Below are positions 35,708 through 44,983 of a DNA stretch of 64,000 nucleotides, piece by piece; the stretch's first letter is position 1; every line of letters starts with the position of its first letter. This DNA comes from an uncultured Flavobacteriaceae bacterium. Lineage in GTDB: Bacteria > Bacteroidota > Bacteroidia > Flavobacteriales > Flavobacteriaceae. The position numbers were made by a program, and so were the translations under genes. Location: assembly GCA_947487895.1 (NCBI GenBank), contig CANKYF010000005.1, forward strand, positions 221,529 through 285,528, read 5' to 3'. Below the pieces are notes generated by a model. The model was not told the origin of the DNA. It worked only from the letters and a program-made list of their open reading frames with translations, and did not search any database.

Positions 35708-36196
35708 TTATTTAAAAACAAAAGTATTTCCTGTTTTTTCTATTTTAAGAACATTAATTTCTGGTCTTTCAGAATCACCACTATTAGATATAGATCCTGT
35801 AACTACACGAGCATCATCTCCTCCAGATTGACCTGTAATCGTTAATGCATATTCAGCAGTTTCAGTACCACTAAAATATTCAACATATACACTATATGTA
35901 CCATCTTCTAATTGAGATGAGAAATCTTCTTGCTCAAATGAATTTTCATTATCAGAGTAAATAACTTCACTATCGTTAGAATTCAATACGAAGAAATCTA
36001 AATCAACTTCAGATAGAGGAGTACTAGAACCGTTAACAGTCCAGATTAAATTAATTGAAAGACCTGTAGCGTCTGTAATTCTTTCTGAGCCTGAAGGACC
36101 ATCTGAGTCAGAATCATCACTACTACAAGATGTAAAAGCTAATGAAACAAATAGAATACATGCATACATTGCTTTTTTGAAAATAAAATTTTTCAT
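35708..36196 (-). CDS. Small secreted lipoprotein of unknown function
   Basis: The protein has 162 residues. The lipoprotein signal ends at the Cys of FTSCSSDDSDSDG, followed by a Ser/Asp-rich tether typical of Bacteroidota surface lipoproteins. The mature part looks like a single beta-sandwich: LSINLIWTVNGSS, then VDLDFFVLNSNDSEVIYSDN and GTYSVYVEYFSGTETAEYALTI. The D-L-D-F-x-V pattern recalls YfaP/DUF2135-like or pre-peptidase C-terminal beta domains, but I cannot assign a family with confidence. It has its own terminator and a 279-base AT-rich upstream gap, and is probably monocistronic. Confidence 0.65.
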   Translation of the reverse strand: MKNFIFKKAMYACILFVSLAFTSCSSDDSDSDGPSGSERITDATGLSINLIWTVNGSSTPLSEVDLDFFVLNSNDSEVIYSDNENSFEQEDFSSQLEDGTYSVYVEYFSGTETAEYALTITGQSGGDDARVVTGSISNSGDSERPEINVLKIEKTGNTFVFK

Positions 36197-36475
36197 AAAG
36201 ATTTAAGGTTTAATATTAATTAAGCTACAAATCTATATTTATTTTTCTTATGTGCAATTAATTTTATGTATTTTATCTATTTTTTTTACCTTTCGTGGAT
36301 TTATTTTATGTTTTTTGGTGTAGTTTTTTACTTATATAAAATATTTTTCTATTTGCAGTTTAAAGTGAATTTGATATAATATGTATAAATAGCTAAACTT
36401 ATCAAATTGGTAATTGCGTTCTACTTTTTTAATCAGCTAATTATGCTTTACCATATAATTTGGTTTACAGGCTTT

Positions 36476-38440
36476 TTACTTTGGATCTAAAATTAAAACT
36501 AGCTTGTTAAAATCAGCGGCACTATTAATTACTGTTCTATAATCTTCATAATATGCAACATCTATAATGTTTTCTCTGTAATGTTCATCTGCAGTAATTT
36601 TTAAAATATTATCATTTAATTCATAAAAAGACTTAAAAACTAGTAATTCTTCTCCATTTTTATGATAGGAGTTATCTATGATAATATCATCTAAGTTAGC
36701 AATTTGATAGCCATTAGGAATAGTGATGTTTATTGTTCTTAAATAGCTACGTTGAAATTCATTTTCAACTGGTAGTACTCGTTCCTTTTCTTGATAGAGT
36801 TCAATTTGTTTACCGATAAGCTCTCCAACTTTAAATAAATACTTTTCCCCAGCTTTTTCTACAAAGGCTTCAGAATTAAAATCTACTACAAATCTAATAG
36901 GCTTAATGCCAAATAAATCTGGGTCATCATTATAAACTGCTTTATTAGTAATTGTAACTTCTTTACTTATTTGTTTAGCAAAACCTTCTATTATTTCATC
37001 TCTATTTTCTTGCTTTATTAAATTGAAAACCGGTTGGAAGTACATTGCATAATAACCTCCCATAGAGCGGTCAAGTTTGATAATATTGTTAGTTAAATTA
37101 TTTTCTTCAAAAGACACATCAATTATCATAGCGTCTTCTGTTTTATTTGCAGAAATTGGTTTAATATATTTTATTTTGCCTAAGCCTGATTTAAAATTAC
37201 CAACCTTTACTTCTTTAATAAAAAGGCCATAATTATCTGTTAGATATGCAGGAGGGTATCCGTATCTTGAATCTTGAGATTCTGGAGACAGGTAAGTTTT
37301 ATATTTATTGAAATAGATTAAAAAATCAGTTAAGAAATTATTGGCTTCAAAAGCTTTATCAAACTTTAGATTTTGTCTATCACTTGTTATGACTATTTCA
37401 TGTTTAATATTTAAATACCTTAAAAGAGAAGTGTATAGTTTTAGAATACCCGTTTCATTTGCAATTTTTTTAGATATTACTTGATTTAAATCTTTTAAAT
37501 TATCATTCCCTCCTTCTGTAATATAAATGTTTGTTTTAATATAGGATTCTATTCTTCTAATAAGACTTTCTTCATTTAATTCTTTACCATCTTTAATCTC
37601 ATCAATGAATTTTTTAAGTGTTTTATTTATTTTATCTGTGGTTTCAGGATAATAAAAGTTATATATATTTTGAGCAACTTTAGCATAAGAGGAAATATCT
37701 TTTATATTACTGTAGGTGTTTCTATCTAATTTGTAAACCACAAATCCCTTAGAGGCATTATAGGCAGAGGTTTCTTCTTTTTGAATACCTTTTAACTCAT
37801 CTATATTTAATTGCCAATGTAACTTTCCCTTAGTTAATGTATCTTTTTCAACTTGTGGAATATTATTATAAGATTTAAATTTAAAAATTAAATTTTTTGG
37901 AGCATATAAATCAAAATCTACATTTTTTTTGTCAAAACTAGATTGAAAAGTTAATTTATTTCCACTGTATCTTGGATAGCGTTTTACAACATAAAAATAC
38001 TCTATAAAGCTACCTTTATTAACTCCTTCAAATGCAAAGTATTTATAGTTTCTACCAGTTTCTTCATCTTTAGCAGTTAATATTTTGCTATCATCAAGCT
38101 CAATAATGTCCCCTTCTTTGGTAATTACTCTTGCTTTATTAATTTTTAGCTCTGAAGTAGAATTATAAGGCAAATAAATTTTGTTGTAAGCTTCTATTTT
38201 TTCATCAGAATTTAGCCAGTATACTTTATGTTCTAAAAAGTATTCTATTAAGCCGTTGTCTTCAAAAACAAATTCTGTAGCTATTTTATCTTTTAATGCT
38301 ATAATAGACTTGTCTAACCCTTCTTCAATGCTATAATTGGGGTTTTTTTCCCAAGTATAGTTTGAATAGAACAAATTATTTTGACCTATGGAAAGTTGTG
38401 AAAGAAATATAATAGTAAAAAGTAATTTTAATTTTAACAT
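36476..38440 (-). CDS. DUF3857/transglutaminase-like exported protein without the catalytic cysteine motif
   Basis: The protein has 654 residues with a signal peptide ending near LSIGQ (residue 20). A DUF3857 domain is visible (EKIEAYNKIYLPYNST, then VITKEGDIIELDDSKI). The following transglutaminase-like region keeps the helical frame, but where the active relative has YGDCKD this protein has KIANETGIL, so the cysteine is missing. It is therefore probably not a peptidase or transferase and may serve as a binding or scaffold partner. It is the last gene of the BlaI/BlaR-headed leftward unit, 7 bases after the intact paralogue. The C-terminal third is beta-rich. Confidence 0.75.
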   Translation of the reverse strand: MLKLKLLFTIIFLSQLSIGQNNLFYSNYTWEKNPNYSIEEGLDKSIIALKDKIATEFVFEDNGLIEYFLEHKVYWLNSDEKIEAYNKIYLPYNSTSELKINKARVITKEGDIIELDDSKILTAKDEETGRNYKYFAFEGVNKGSFIEYFYVVKRYPRYSGNKLTFQSSFDKKNVDFDLYAPKNLIFKFKSYNNIPQVEKDTLTKGKLHWQLNIDELKGIQKEETSAYNASKGFVVYKLDRNTYSNIKDISSYAKVAQNIYNFYYPETTDKINKTLKKFIDEIKDGKELNEESLIRRIESYIKTNIYITEGGNDNLKDLNQVISKKIANETGILKLYTSLLRYLNIKHEIVITSDRQNLKFDKAFEANNFLTDFLIYFNKYKTYLSPESQDSRYGYPPAYLTDNYGLFIKEVKVGNFKSGLGKIKYIKPISANKTEDAMIIDVSFEENNLTNNIIKLDRSMGGYYAMYFQPVFNLIKQENRDEIIEGFAKQISKEVTITNKAVYNDDPDLFGIKPIRFVVDFNSEAFVEKAGEKYLFKVGELIGKQIELYQEKERVLPVENEFQRSYLRTINITIPNGYQIANLDDIIIDNSYHKNGEELLVFKSFYELNDNILKITADEHYRENIIDVAYYEDYRTVINSAADFNKLVLILDPK

Positions 38441-38447
38441 GTCTTTA

Positions 38448-40376
38448 TTAAGATTTTTTTAGAATAACAACTTCTTTGTAAGCACTAAGTATAGGCTTAA
38501 TTAGCTCATCTATTTTTTTTTGTTGTTGCGAGTTTAGAGTTAAAAAATTTAGGCTAACATTGTGCGTATACAAAATGGTGTCTTTTTTTGTTATATAACT
38601 AATATTACTTGTTAGTAAATTATTAGAAATATTAGTGGTTTCTGGTAGGTATTCTACTTTATACCCTTCTGGAATTTTTAGTGATGTTGTATAGCTAAAA
38701 TGACTTTTATAATCATATTCAATATCATACTTTCTATCTTTATTCATTTTGTAAGGTAATAGTTCTTTATTAAGATTAAGATTTACATAAATTTCGTTTC
38801 CTAGTTTTTTTGCATAATTGTTTATGCTAAAATTATAATCCACTATAAAATGCTTGTCATAATCAAACTTATTTATCTCATTATAATTCTTTATCAAGAA
38901 CTTATTGTTCCCCTTTCTAAATTGAGAATTGTAATAAGATATTGTTTTTTCATTTGTTGAGGTATATTCTAAATTATCATAACATTCAACTTTTTTATAA
39001 CCAGAGATGTTAATTTTAGAACTACCAATAATATTTTGATCTTCTAGATAAATAAAAGTAGTATCTATCACTGCATTTTTATGAGCATCAATAACAGGTA
39101 CTTTTTTAATTATAAAATTTTCACCTTTTGAAATTAAAGCTTCTTTGCCTTGAATGAAAGGCGTAGGGTAATCAATAGGAATAAATCTCCCTGTAGCATC
39201 TAAAAAATAAGTGGAATCTTTTTTAGTAGTATAAGATAAAATCATATGATTGTCTACAAGAGGTGTAGGCACTTCATTATAATCATAAGGAATTTTTCGA
39301 GTACCAATCCATGTTAAGTCTCCTTTTAAGCCTGCTATTTCAAGCATTTTAAATAAAATACTTGAGTTGTCTTTACAGTCACCATATTTCTTTTTAAAAA
39401 TATCATTGGCCTGACGTGGAATAAATCCGCCCAAGGCATATTCAAACGCTATATATTTTATGTTTTTTTGTGTCCAGTAATATATGGCTTTTACTTTTTC
39501 AAAATCATTAGGTTTATCTTTAGTAAGTCCGTTTACTAAGGTTACAAGTTCTTCATCAACGTTTTCTTTATTAATGTCTTTTACCAAAGAATAATACCAT
39601 TTATATAAATCTGATACCTTATTAGCTAAAATAACTTCTTCGTTTTTAGTTTTATAAGAGGTTATAATGGGAACTATATGCGGAAATATTTTTTTATAAG
39701 TAGGTGTTTTAGGCTCATATTTAAATTTCTTTATGTTTTTTAATTCCCATGTATAGATTATAGTATTTCTTTTTTCTTGTTTATTAAATTTAATATCTAA
39801 ATCTTGAGTATTAAATTCTTTAAACTTAAAGTTAATATTTTTGTCAGCAACAATGACTATTTTGTTGTTTACTATAGGTGAAAAATCGCCAAAGTAAAAC
39901 GGACTTAAAAAACGTGGGTTTTTTACTTTTTCTGAATATTCTAAAACAGACTTAGCGCCTTTTTTGAGGTTTGGAAAGATAAAGTTCAAAGACTTTGAGT
40001 CATCATAGAAAGAATTATCTAATTCATCTTTTTCTTTGAAATCTGTAACTTCTATTTCCTGATATTTACCATTATTATATGAGTATGTAGAAGCTTCTAC
40101 CTTTTCAAGTTCAAAAAATGAGGAGAAACGTAAGGAACGTTTGGCGCCAAGACTAGCACCATTATCTAGATATAAATCTTCTTCTAAAAACTTTTGAGTA
40201 ATATTAATGCCGTCTGAATCTAAATCTATTTTTACAATAGTTTCTTGATTTAGTCTTACTGAGTTAGCATTAGGATATAATTTGCTATAATGTTTATAGT
40301 CTTGAGATTCTTGGGCGTGTAAATGGGATGAAATTAATAACCCAAATAATAAAATTTTAGTAAGTCTCTGCCTCAT
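38448..40376 (-). CDS. DUF3857/transglutaminase-like exported protein with intact catalytic motif
   Basis: I place the start at the ATG at 40374-40376 (MRQRLTKILLFGLLISSHLHAQ), because it begins a standard signal peptide; an in-frame Met lies four codons upstream. The DUF3857 domain occupies roughly residues 60-230. The transglutaminase core has KKYGDCKDNSSILFKML with its Cys at about residue 334, then the histidine in LVDNHMIL and the aspartate in FLDATGRF, so all three catalytic positions are present. It should act in the periplasm as a transglutaminase-fold peptidase or crosslinker; substrates are unknown. The start lies inside the end of the MORN-repeat gene (stop at 40357), so the genes are coupled. 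Confidence 0.82.
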   Translation of the reverse strand: MRQRLTKILLFGLLISSHLHAQESQDYKHYSKLYPNANSVRLNQETIVKIDLDSDGINITQKFLEEDLYLDNGASLGAKRSLRFSSFFELEKVEASTYSYNNGKYQEIEVTDFKEKDELDNSFYDDSKSLNFIFPNLKKGAKSVLEYSEKVKNPRFLSPFYFGDFSPIVNNKIVIVADKNINFKFKEFNTQDLDIKFNKQEKRNTIIYTWELKNIKKFKYEPKTPTYKKIFPHIVPIITSYKTKNEEVILANKVSDLYKWYYSLVKDINKENVDEELVTLVNGLTKDKPNDFEKVKAIYYWTQKNIKYIAFEYALGGFIPRQANDIFKKKYGDCKDNSSILFKMLEIAGLKGDLTWIGTRKIPYDYNEVPTPLVDNHMILSYTTKKDSTYFLDATGRFIPIDYPTPFIQGKEALISKGENFIIKKVPVIDAHKNAVIDTTFIYLEDQNIIGSSKINISGYKKVECYDNLEYTSTNEKTISYYNSQFRKGNNKFLIKNYNEINKFDYDKHFIVDYNFSINNYAKKLGNEIYVNLNLNKELLPYKMNKDRKYDIEYDYKSHFSYTTSLKIPEGYKVEYLPETTNISNNLLTSNISYITKKDTILYTHNVSLNFLTLNSQQQKKIDELIKPILSAYKEVVILKKS

Positions 40377-43300
40377 ATACGTCTCCATTAAAATAAAGTT
40401 CTTTTTTTATCAATTTACCTTTTTCATTATAATACTTGTATTCCCCATCAATAGTATCGTTATGATAGCTTATTTCTTCTTTTTTATTACCATTTTCATA
40501 GAATTTAATGACTTTCCCTTGCAATACATCGTATTGATAGTTATAAACTGATTTTTTATTTCCGTTAGGATAGTAATTTGTCATTAATCCGTCATTATCT
40601 CCATCAATATAATTTGCTTCACTTTCTAAAGTTCCATCAAAGTAGTACTCCTTATAAGTGTTAATAAACTTGCCATTTAAAAATTCCATTTCTCTAGAAA
40701 CATTACCGTTAGAGTAATATGCTTTTATTTTACCTGTTTCTTTGGTTATAGGAATCATGGGTAATTCCTTGGCGGTTTTGTCAAAATACGAATATCCTAT
40801 TAAACGTCCATGATTGTAAAATCTTATAAGTTGTAAGTTGCCTAAATTGTCATAAAATAAGCGCTTACCATGAAGTTTATTGTTGTAATAATTTGTTTCA
40901 TCAGTTTTTGTTTTACCATCTTTATTGAAGGATAGCCATTTACCTTCAGAATTTCCAAATTCATAAAACTTTTTTTCGCTTACTAATCCGTTTTCATGGT
41001 AATATGTTGTTTCTCCATTCTTTTTACCATCCCTATAATGAATTTCTGTTTCTAGGTTTCCATTTTCATAATACCAAGTCCATTTGCCATCAAATTCATT
41101 ATTATTGTATTTACCTTCTACGGCAATATTTCCATAAAAATCATAACCTTTATATTCACCATGTTTTAATCCGTTTTTATAGGTTAATACAGCATTTGGG
41201 TTACCATTACTATAGAGTTTGGTAATGGTATAATCTTTTTTATTAGGAATAAGATTTAGTTTAGTAATTTCTTTACCACTATGGTTAAAATAAGTCTCAG
41301 ATAATAAATCACCGTATTTATAGAAATACTTGATTGCAAGTTTCCCTTTGGGGCTAAAAGATTCTTGAAAACCGTGTAGTTTTCCTTTGTGATAAAAATT
41401 TATTTCTTCTAATGTACCATCTATATAATAAGAACGCCATTCACCATGTGCATTATCATTTTTATACCACCCTTGCCTTTTTAGTTGTCCATTTTTATAA
41501 AATAAAGAATAATAACCCGTTACAGTATCGTTTTTATATTGAGTAATAGATTCTATTTCACTGTTGTTATAATAGCTTATATGTTCTCCGTTAGCTTTAT
41601 TTTCAGTATAAGACCCTTTTCCAGTTAATACACCATTACTTGAGTAAAATTCCCAATTTCCTTCTTTACCTCCTTTTATATTGTATAATCCTTTAGAATA
41701 TATAATACCATTTGCTGAGTAGCCGGTAAACAGAAATTCTCCACCTTTTTTCTTAGCTTCTTTTAAAATATCACCTTTTTTGTCATAGAATTTATAGGCA
41801 ATTACTTCTCCTTTTCTATATGTAAATTCAGAAATTAGCTTTCCATCTGTATCATATTCTTTAGATAAATCATTAAGATTACCATTTGCATAATTTTGGG
41901 CTATTTTTAAAGTGCCATCTTTATGAAATATTTTCCATGGCCCATTGTAGAAGTTTTCATTGCTTATACCTTCTTCATAAACATTACCATTGTTATAATA
42001 GCTTTTATAAACTCCATTTAATTCGCCATTTACATAACTTACTTCTGAAGCTAACTTTTTGTTAAAGTGGTATTTCTTGTCTATACCATGCCTTTTGCCA
42101 TTTTTAAAAGGTATTTCATTATATAAATCGCTGTTAGAGTAATACTCTTTTGCAATAGAAATAATAGTGTCATTTGAATATGGGATCTCCCACTCAACTA
42201 GAGTTTCTCCTACATCAAAATAAGAAGTGTATAAGCCATCTAAAGCACCGTTTTTAAAATATTTTTTTTGAATTAAGGCTCCTTTATTATTATAATATTT
42301 ATACTCACCATCAAGCTTACCATTATTATAAGTACCTATTGCTTTTGGTTTTCCATTCTCATAAAACGAAGTGTATTCTCCATGTATTTTTCCGTTTTTG
42401 TAATTGGCTATTTCATCTACATTGCTATTAGTATGGTACCATGTCCATTTTCCAATTCTATCTCCTGCATCATCATGTGAACCTTCAGACATTAATTGCC
42501 CAGATTCTCTAAAAAATTGCCAATACCCTATATTAGTGTTGTTTTTTATTACACCAAGACCTTGAGCATTATAGTCATTGTAAGTAAAAGAAGCTTTTTT
42601 TGATTTATCTTTAAAACTAGGAGCGTTTTCACCTATTATAGTATACCACTTTCCATAAAAAGCTTTTCTAAATGAAGTAATTTCTTTTTCTTTTTGTTGA
42701 ATAATTTTAGAATACTTTTCGTTTTGAATAGAGTGAGATAATGTGTATGTAAAAGGATCAAATAAGTTGTTTTCTGTAATCCATTTAAAAAGAGGTACAT
42801 ATTTTTGATCCCAAAACCCACCATTGCCTTCAAAATCTTTTAGTTGCTCCAATAGAGCATGATTTTGCTTTGTAAGAGATATGTTTATTTTATTACCTGT
42901 TTCATATTTTTTATTAAGTGCTATTTTATTTTCTAAGATTAGGTCAATGTCTTCAAAAGCTTCATCATCTTCAGAAATTACTAAATTAGAATTAGGTGTA
43001 CTTTCGTTTTTTTCTTCAACTAGATTATTTAATGATCTAAGGGTATTATAGGCGCTGTTTTGATTAAATTTTAACAGCAGATATATGTCATAACACATGA
43101 GCGCTTGAGCCATTTTTTTTTGTTCATAGCATATGTTACCTAATTGTAAATGTGGGTTGATATAAGTAGGTCTTAAAACTATAGACATTTGATAAGCTTT
43201 AACAGCATCTTCTATACGTTTCAAGTTTTCAAGAACTATACCTTTATTATACCACAGTAAGTAATTTTTAGGAAATATTTCTAAACCTTTATTAAATGTT

Positions 43301-43656
43301 TCTAGTGCTTTTTCATAATCTTCTAAATAATTATAAGCTAATCCTTTATTTATATAAAAAGAACGTTTGGTATTGTGACACCCCATATCTAAACCTTCAT
43401 TAGTCACACTTATAACTTCTTGATATTTTTCAGAATTTAATAAGTAATAAGATTTTGAAGTTAGTATAGAGCAGTAAGAAGAATCATTCTTATTAATCTT
43501 GTTTAAATATTCAAGTGTTTTTACATAATCTTCTTTTTCTGAACTTTCTGCTACTAGTTCTTGTATTTCATCTATATCTATAAAAGGAATTTTGTCTTGC
43601 GCATTACTTAAAGACATTAGTAAAAGCAAGAGAGAGAGAGTAAGGGCTTTTTTCAT
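40357..43656 (-). CDS. Exported TPR and MORN-repeat protein with about 28 repeats
   Basis: The protein has 1099 residues. A signal peptide (MKKALTLSLLLLLMSLSNAQ) is followed by about five TPR units (roughly 30-210; for example ALETFNKGLEIFPKNYLLWY). From about residue 350 to the end run some 28 repeats of about 24 residues with the pattern GxYxxYYxNGxLxxExxYxNGKxxG, the MORN-variant type often labelled YwqK. Such repeats form an extended beta ladder that binds lipids or proteins. It is unusually long for this repeat class. The gene lies in the BlaI/BlaR-headed unit, 43 bases after an unknown lipoprotein, and overlaps the next gene. The antitoxin label given to YwqK relatives should not be taken as function here. 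Confidence 0.85.
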   Translation of the reverse strand: MKKALTLSLLLLLMSLSNAQDKIPFIDIDEIQELVAESSEKEDYVKTLEYLNKINKNDSSYCSILTSKSYYLLNSEKYQEVISVTNEGLDMGCHNTKRSFYINKGLAYNYLEDYEKALETFNKGLEIFPKNYLLWYNKGIVLENLKRIEDAVKAYQMSIVLRPTYINPHLQLGNICYEQKKMAQALMCYDIYLLLKFNQNSAYNTLRSLNNLVEEKNESTPNSNLVISEDDEAFEDIDLILENKIALNKKYETGNKINISLTKQNHALLEQLKDFEGNGGFWDQKYVPLFKWITENNLFDPFTYTLSHSIQNEKYSKIIQQKEKEITSFRKAFYGKWYTIIGENAPSFKDKSKKASFTYNDYNAQGLGVIKNNTNIGYWQFFRESGQLMSEGSHDDAGDRIGKWTWYHTNSNVDEIANYKNGKIHGEYTSFYENGKPKAIGTYNNGKLDGEYKYYNNKGALIQKKYFKNGALDGLYTSYFDVGETLVEWEIPYSNDTIISIAKEYYSNSDLYNEIPFKNGKRHGIDKKYHFNKKLASEVSYVNGELNGVYKSYYNNGNVYEEGISNENFYNGPWKIFHKDGTLKIAQNYANGNLNDLSKEYDTDGKLISEFTYRKGEVIAYKFYDKKGDILKEAKKKGGEFLFTGYSANGIIYSKGLYNIKGGKEGNWEFYSSNGVLTGKGSYTENKANGEHISYYNNSEIESITQYKNDTVTGYYSLFYKNGQLKRQGWYKNDNAHGEWRSYYIDGTLEEINFYHKGKLHGFQESFSPKGKLAIKYFYKYGDLLSETYFNHSGKEITKLNLIPNKKDYTITKLYSNGNPNAVLTYKNGLKHGEYKGYDFYGNIAVEGKYNNNEFDGKWTWYYENGNLETEIHYRDGKKNGETTYYHENGLVSEKKFYEFGNSEGKWLSFNKDGKTKTDETNYYNNKLHGKRLFYDNLGNLQLIRFYNHGRLIGYSYFDKTAKELPMIPITKETGKIKAYYSNGNVSREMEFLNGKFINTYKEYYFDGTLESEANYIDGDNDGLMTNYYPNGNKKSVYNYQYDVLQGKVIKFYENGNKKEEISYHNDTIDGEYKYYNEKGKLIKKELYFNGDVYEAETY

Positions 43657-43699
43657 ATTAAAATGTTAATTAACCAAATGTAGGAAAAAAGTCTTTGGG

Positions 43700-44878
43700 T
43701 TAGTTGATTTTTAGATCAAAAAATGATTTATCTCTTTTAACTACATGATTAAAGTGAGGAATAGAATAACTCCAAACATGGTGCATGGGGGTTTTTGTTT
43801 TTATTTCTCTCAATTCTTCTTTAGATAAACTTTCAATTGATTTATTAAATTGTTCTTGAGAAGCTTTCTCTCTAACCTCTTCGTAAACTGAATTTATAAT
43901 AGCAGTCATTTCTAAAAACTTACCATAGTTGGATTCTAAATCATACAAACTAAATACAACATTGTTGTTTTCAATCCAAGGTTTAATAATTGTTTTTAAT
44001 TCTGAAGTTGAGATGACATTGTCTTGATGAAATAGTTGATTTTTTTTGAGGTGGATGAATTTAGACTTTAAGTTTATATCTTCAAACAAAGGATAGTACG
44101 GAGTAAAAGGTGGTGGAGGCATTTGACCTCGATTAGTATTGTAACTTGAATGAACAAAACAATGAGAAATTGTTCTATTTAATACCTCATAATCATAGTA
44201 TAAACCAACGGTGTCATTAAATTTTAAGCTAATATCATTAACTAGATCAATTTGACGATAATTTATCATAGACAAATAGTATAATATATCTTCTAAATGA
44301 TTCAAAGGTGTGGTATTATCCATTGATAAAACTGTATTTACAATTGAAGAATAATCTTTGCTACTATGACAATTTCTAACAAATACAAAAACAGGCAAAT
44401 CGCTTACTTTAGCAAACTTATCATTTAGCTGAAGACCGAATTCTTGATTGTCAATTCTCTTTCCAAAATAGATGTAAGTATTTAAATTATTTTTATTTAA
44501 TTTTTGTGTAAATTGGTTAAGAACTTTAGGTAAGTCAATTTTAATTAGTATATCAGAATTATAAAGAGTATCTACTTCGTCTCTTACAAAATAAATAGAA
44601 TCATTTATTGATAATGTGTCCTTTTTTACAAAAGCTTTTAGGTTTAAATCGTTAAAACTGAGTTTCCCTTTTTTTGTGTTTAAAGAGTATGAATTAGAAT
44701 ATTCAAAATAGGGATAGTTAAAAGTTATTGAATCATTTTTAATAACAACACTTCTTATTTCTAAAGGATAACTACTTTGTTTTAAATAATAGTTAGACCA
44801 TCTTCCTTGAAACTTTTCTTTAGAATCACATGAGGCAAGAAATAAAACAGAAGCTAATACTAAGAAGAAATTTTTCAT
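43700..44878 (-). CDS. Unrecognised lipoprotein, intact copy of a duplicated gene
   Basis: The protein has 392 residues. The lipoprotein signal ends at Cys17 (LFLASCDSKEKFQGRW). I do not recognise the family. The N-terminal half is beta-rich (EIRSVVIKNDSITFNYPYFEYS); the middle has a short segment SDLPVFVFVRNCH; there is a proline cluster (MPPPPFTPYYPLF) near residue 255; and the C-terminal part is helical and charged (EVREKASQEQFNKSIESLSK). A second copy with a frameshift lies at 48448-49627, upstream of the regulator gene, and the bases before both ATGs are nearly identical for about 40 positions. It sits between a TlpA-like gene and the MORN-repeat gene, so it probably works with them at the membrane. 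Confidence 0.7.
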   Translation of the reverse strand: MKNFFLVLASVLFLASCDSKEKFQGRWSNYYLKQSSYPLEIRSVVIKNDSITFNYPYFEYSNSYSLNTKKGKLSFNDLNLKAFVKKDTLSINDSIYFVRDEVDTLYNSDILIKIDLPKVLNQFTQKLNKNNLNTYIYFGKRIDNQEFGLQLNDKFAKVSDLPVFVFVRNCHSSKDYSSIVNTVLSMDNTTPLNHLEDILYYLSMINYRQIDLVNDISLKFNDTVGLYYDYEVLNRTISHCFVHSSYNTNRGQMPPPPFTPYYPLFEDINLKSKFIHLKKNQLFHQDNVISTSELKTIIKPWIENNNVVFSLYDLESNYGKFLEMTAIINSVYEEVREKASQEQFNKSIESLSKEELREIKTKTPMHHVWSYSIPHFNHVVKRDKSFFDLKIN

Positions 44879-44983
44879 GATGGCTATATTTAAGATTTTA
44901 GCTACAATAAATATACCAGGTTAACCTTTATGAAAAAAGAGATTTTATCTTTTAAACTGCTTGATAATGCTTTGTAAAATAGA

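Noticed and set aside
40357..43656. Toxin-antitoxin system suggested by the YwqK-like repeats
   Set aside because: No toxin partner is present, the protein is exported and far longer, and the repeat type alone does not indicate an antitoxin.
43700..44878. ExbD/TolR similarity of the unrecognised lipoprotein
   Set aside because: A faint resemblance in one middle segment is not supported by a membrane helix or by exbB neighbours.
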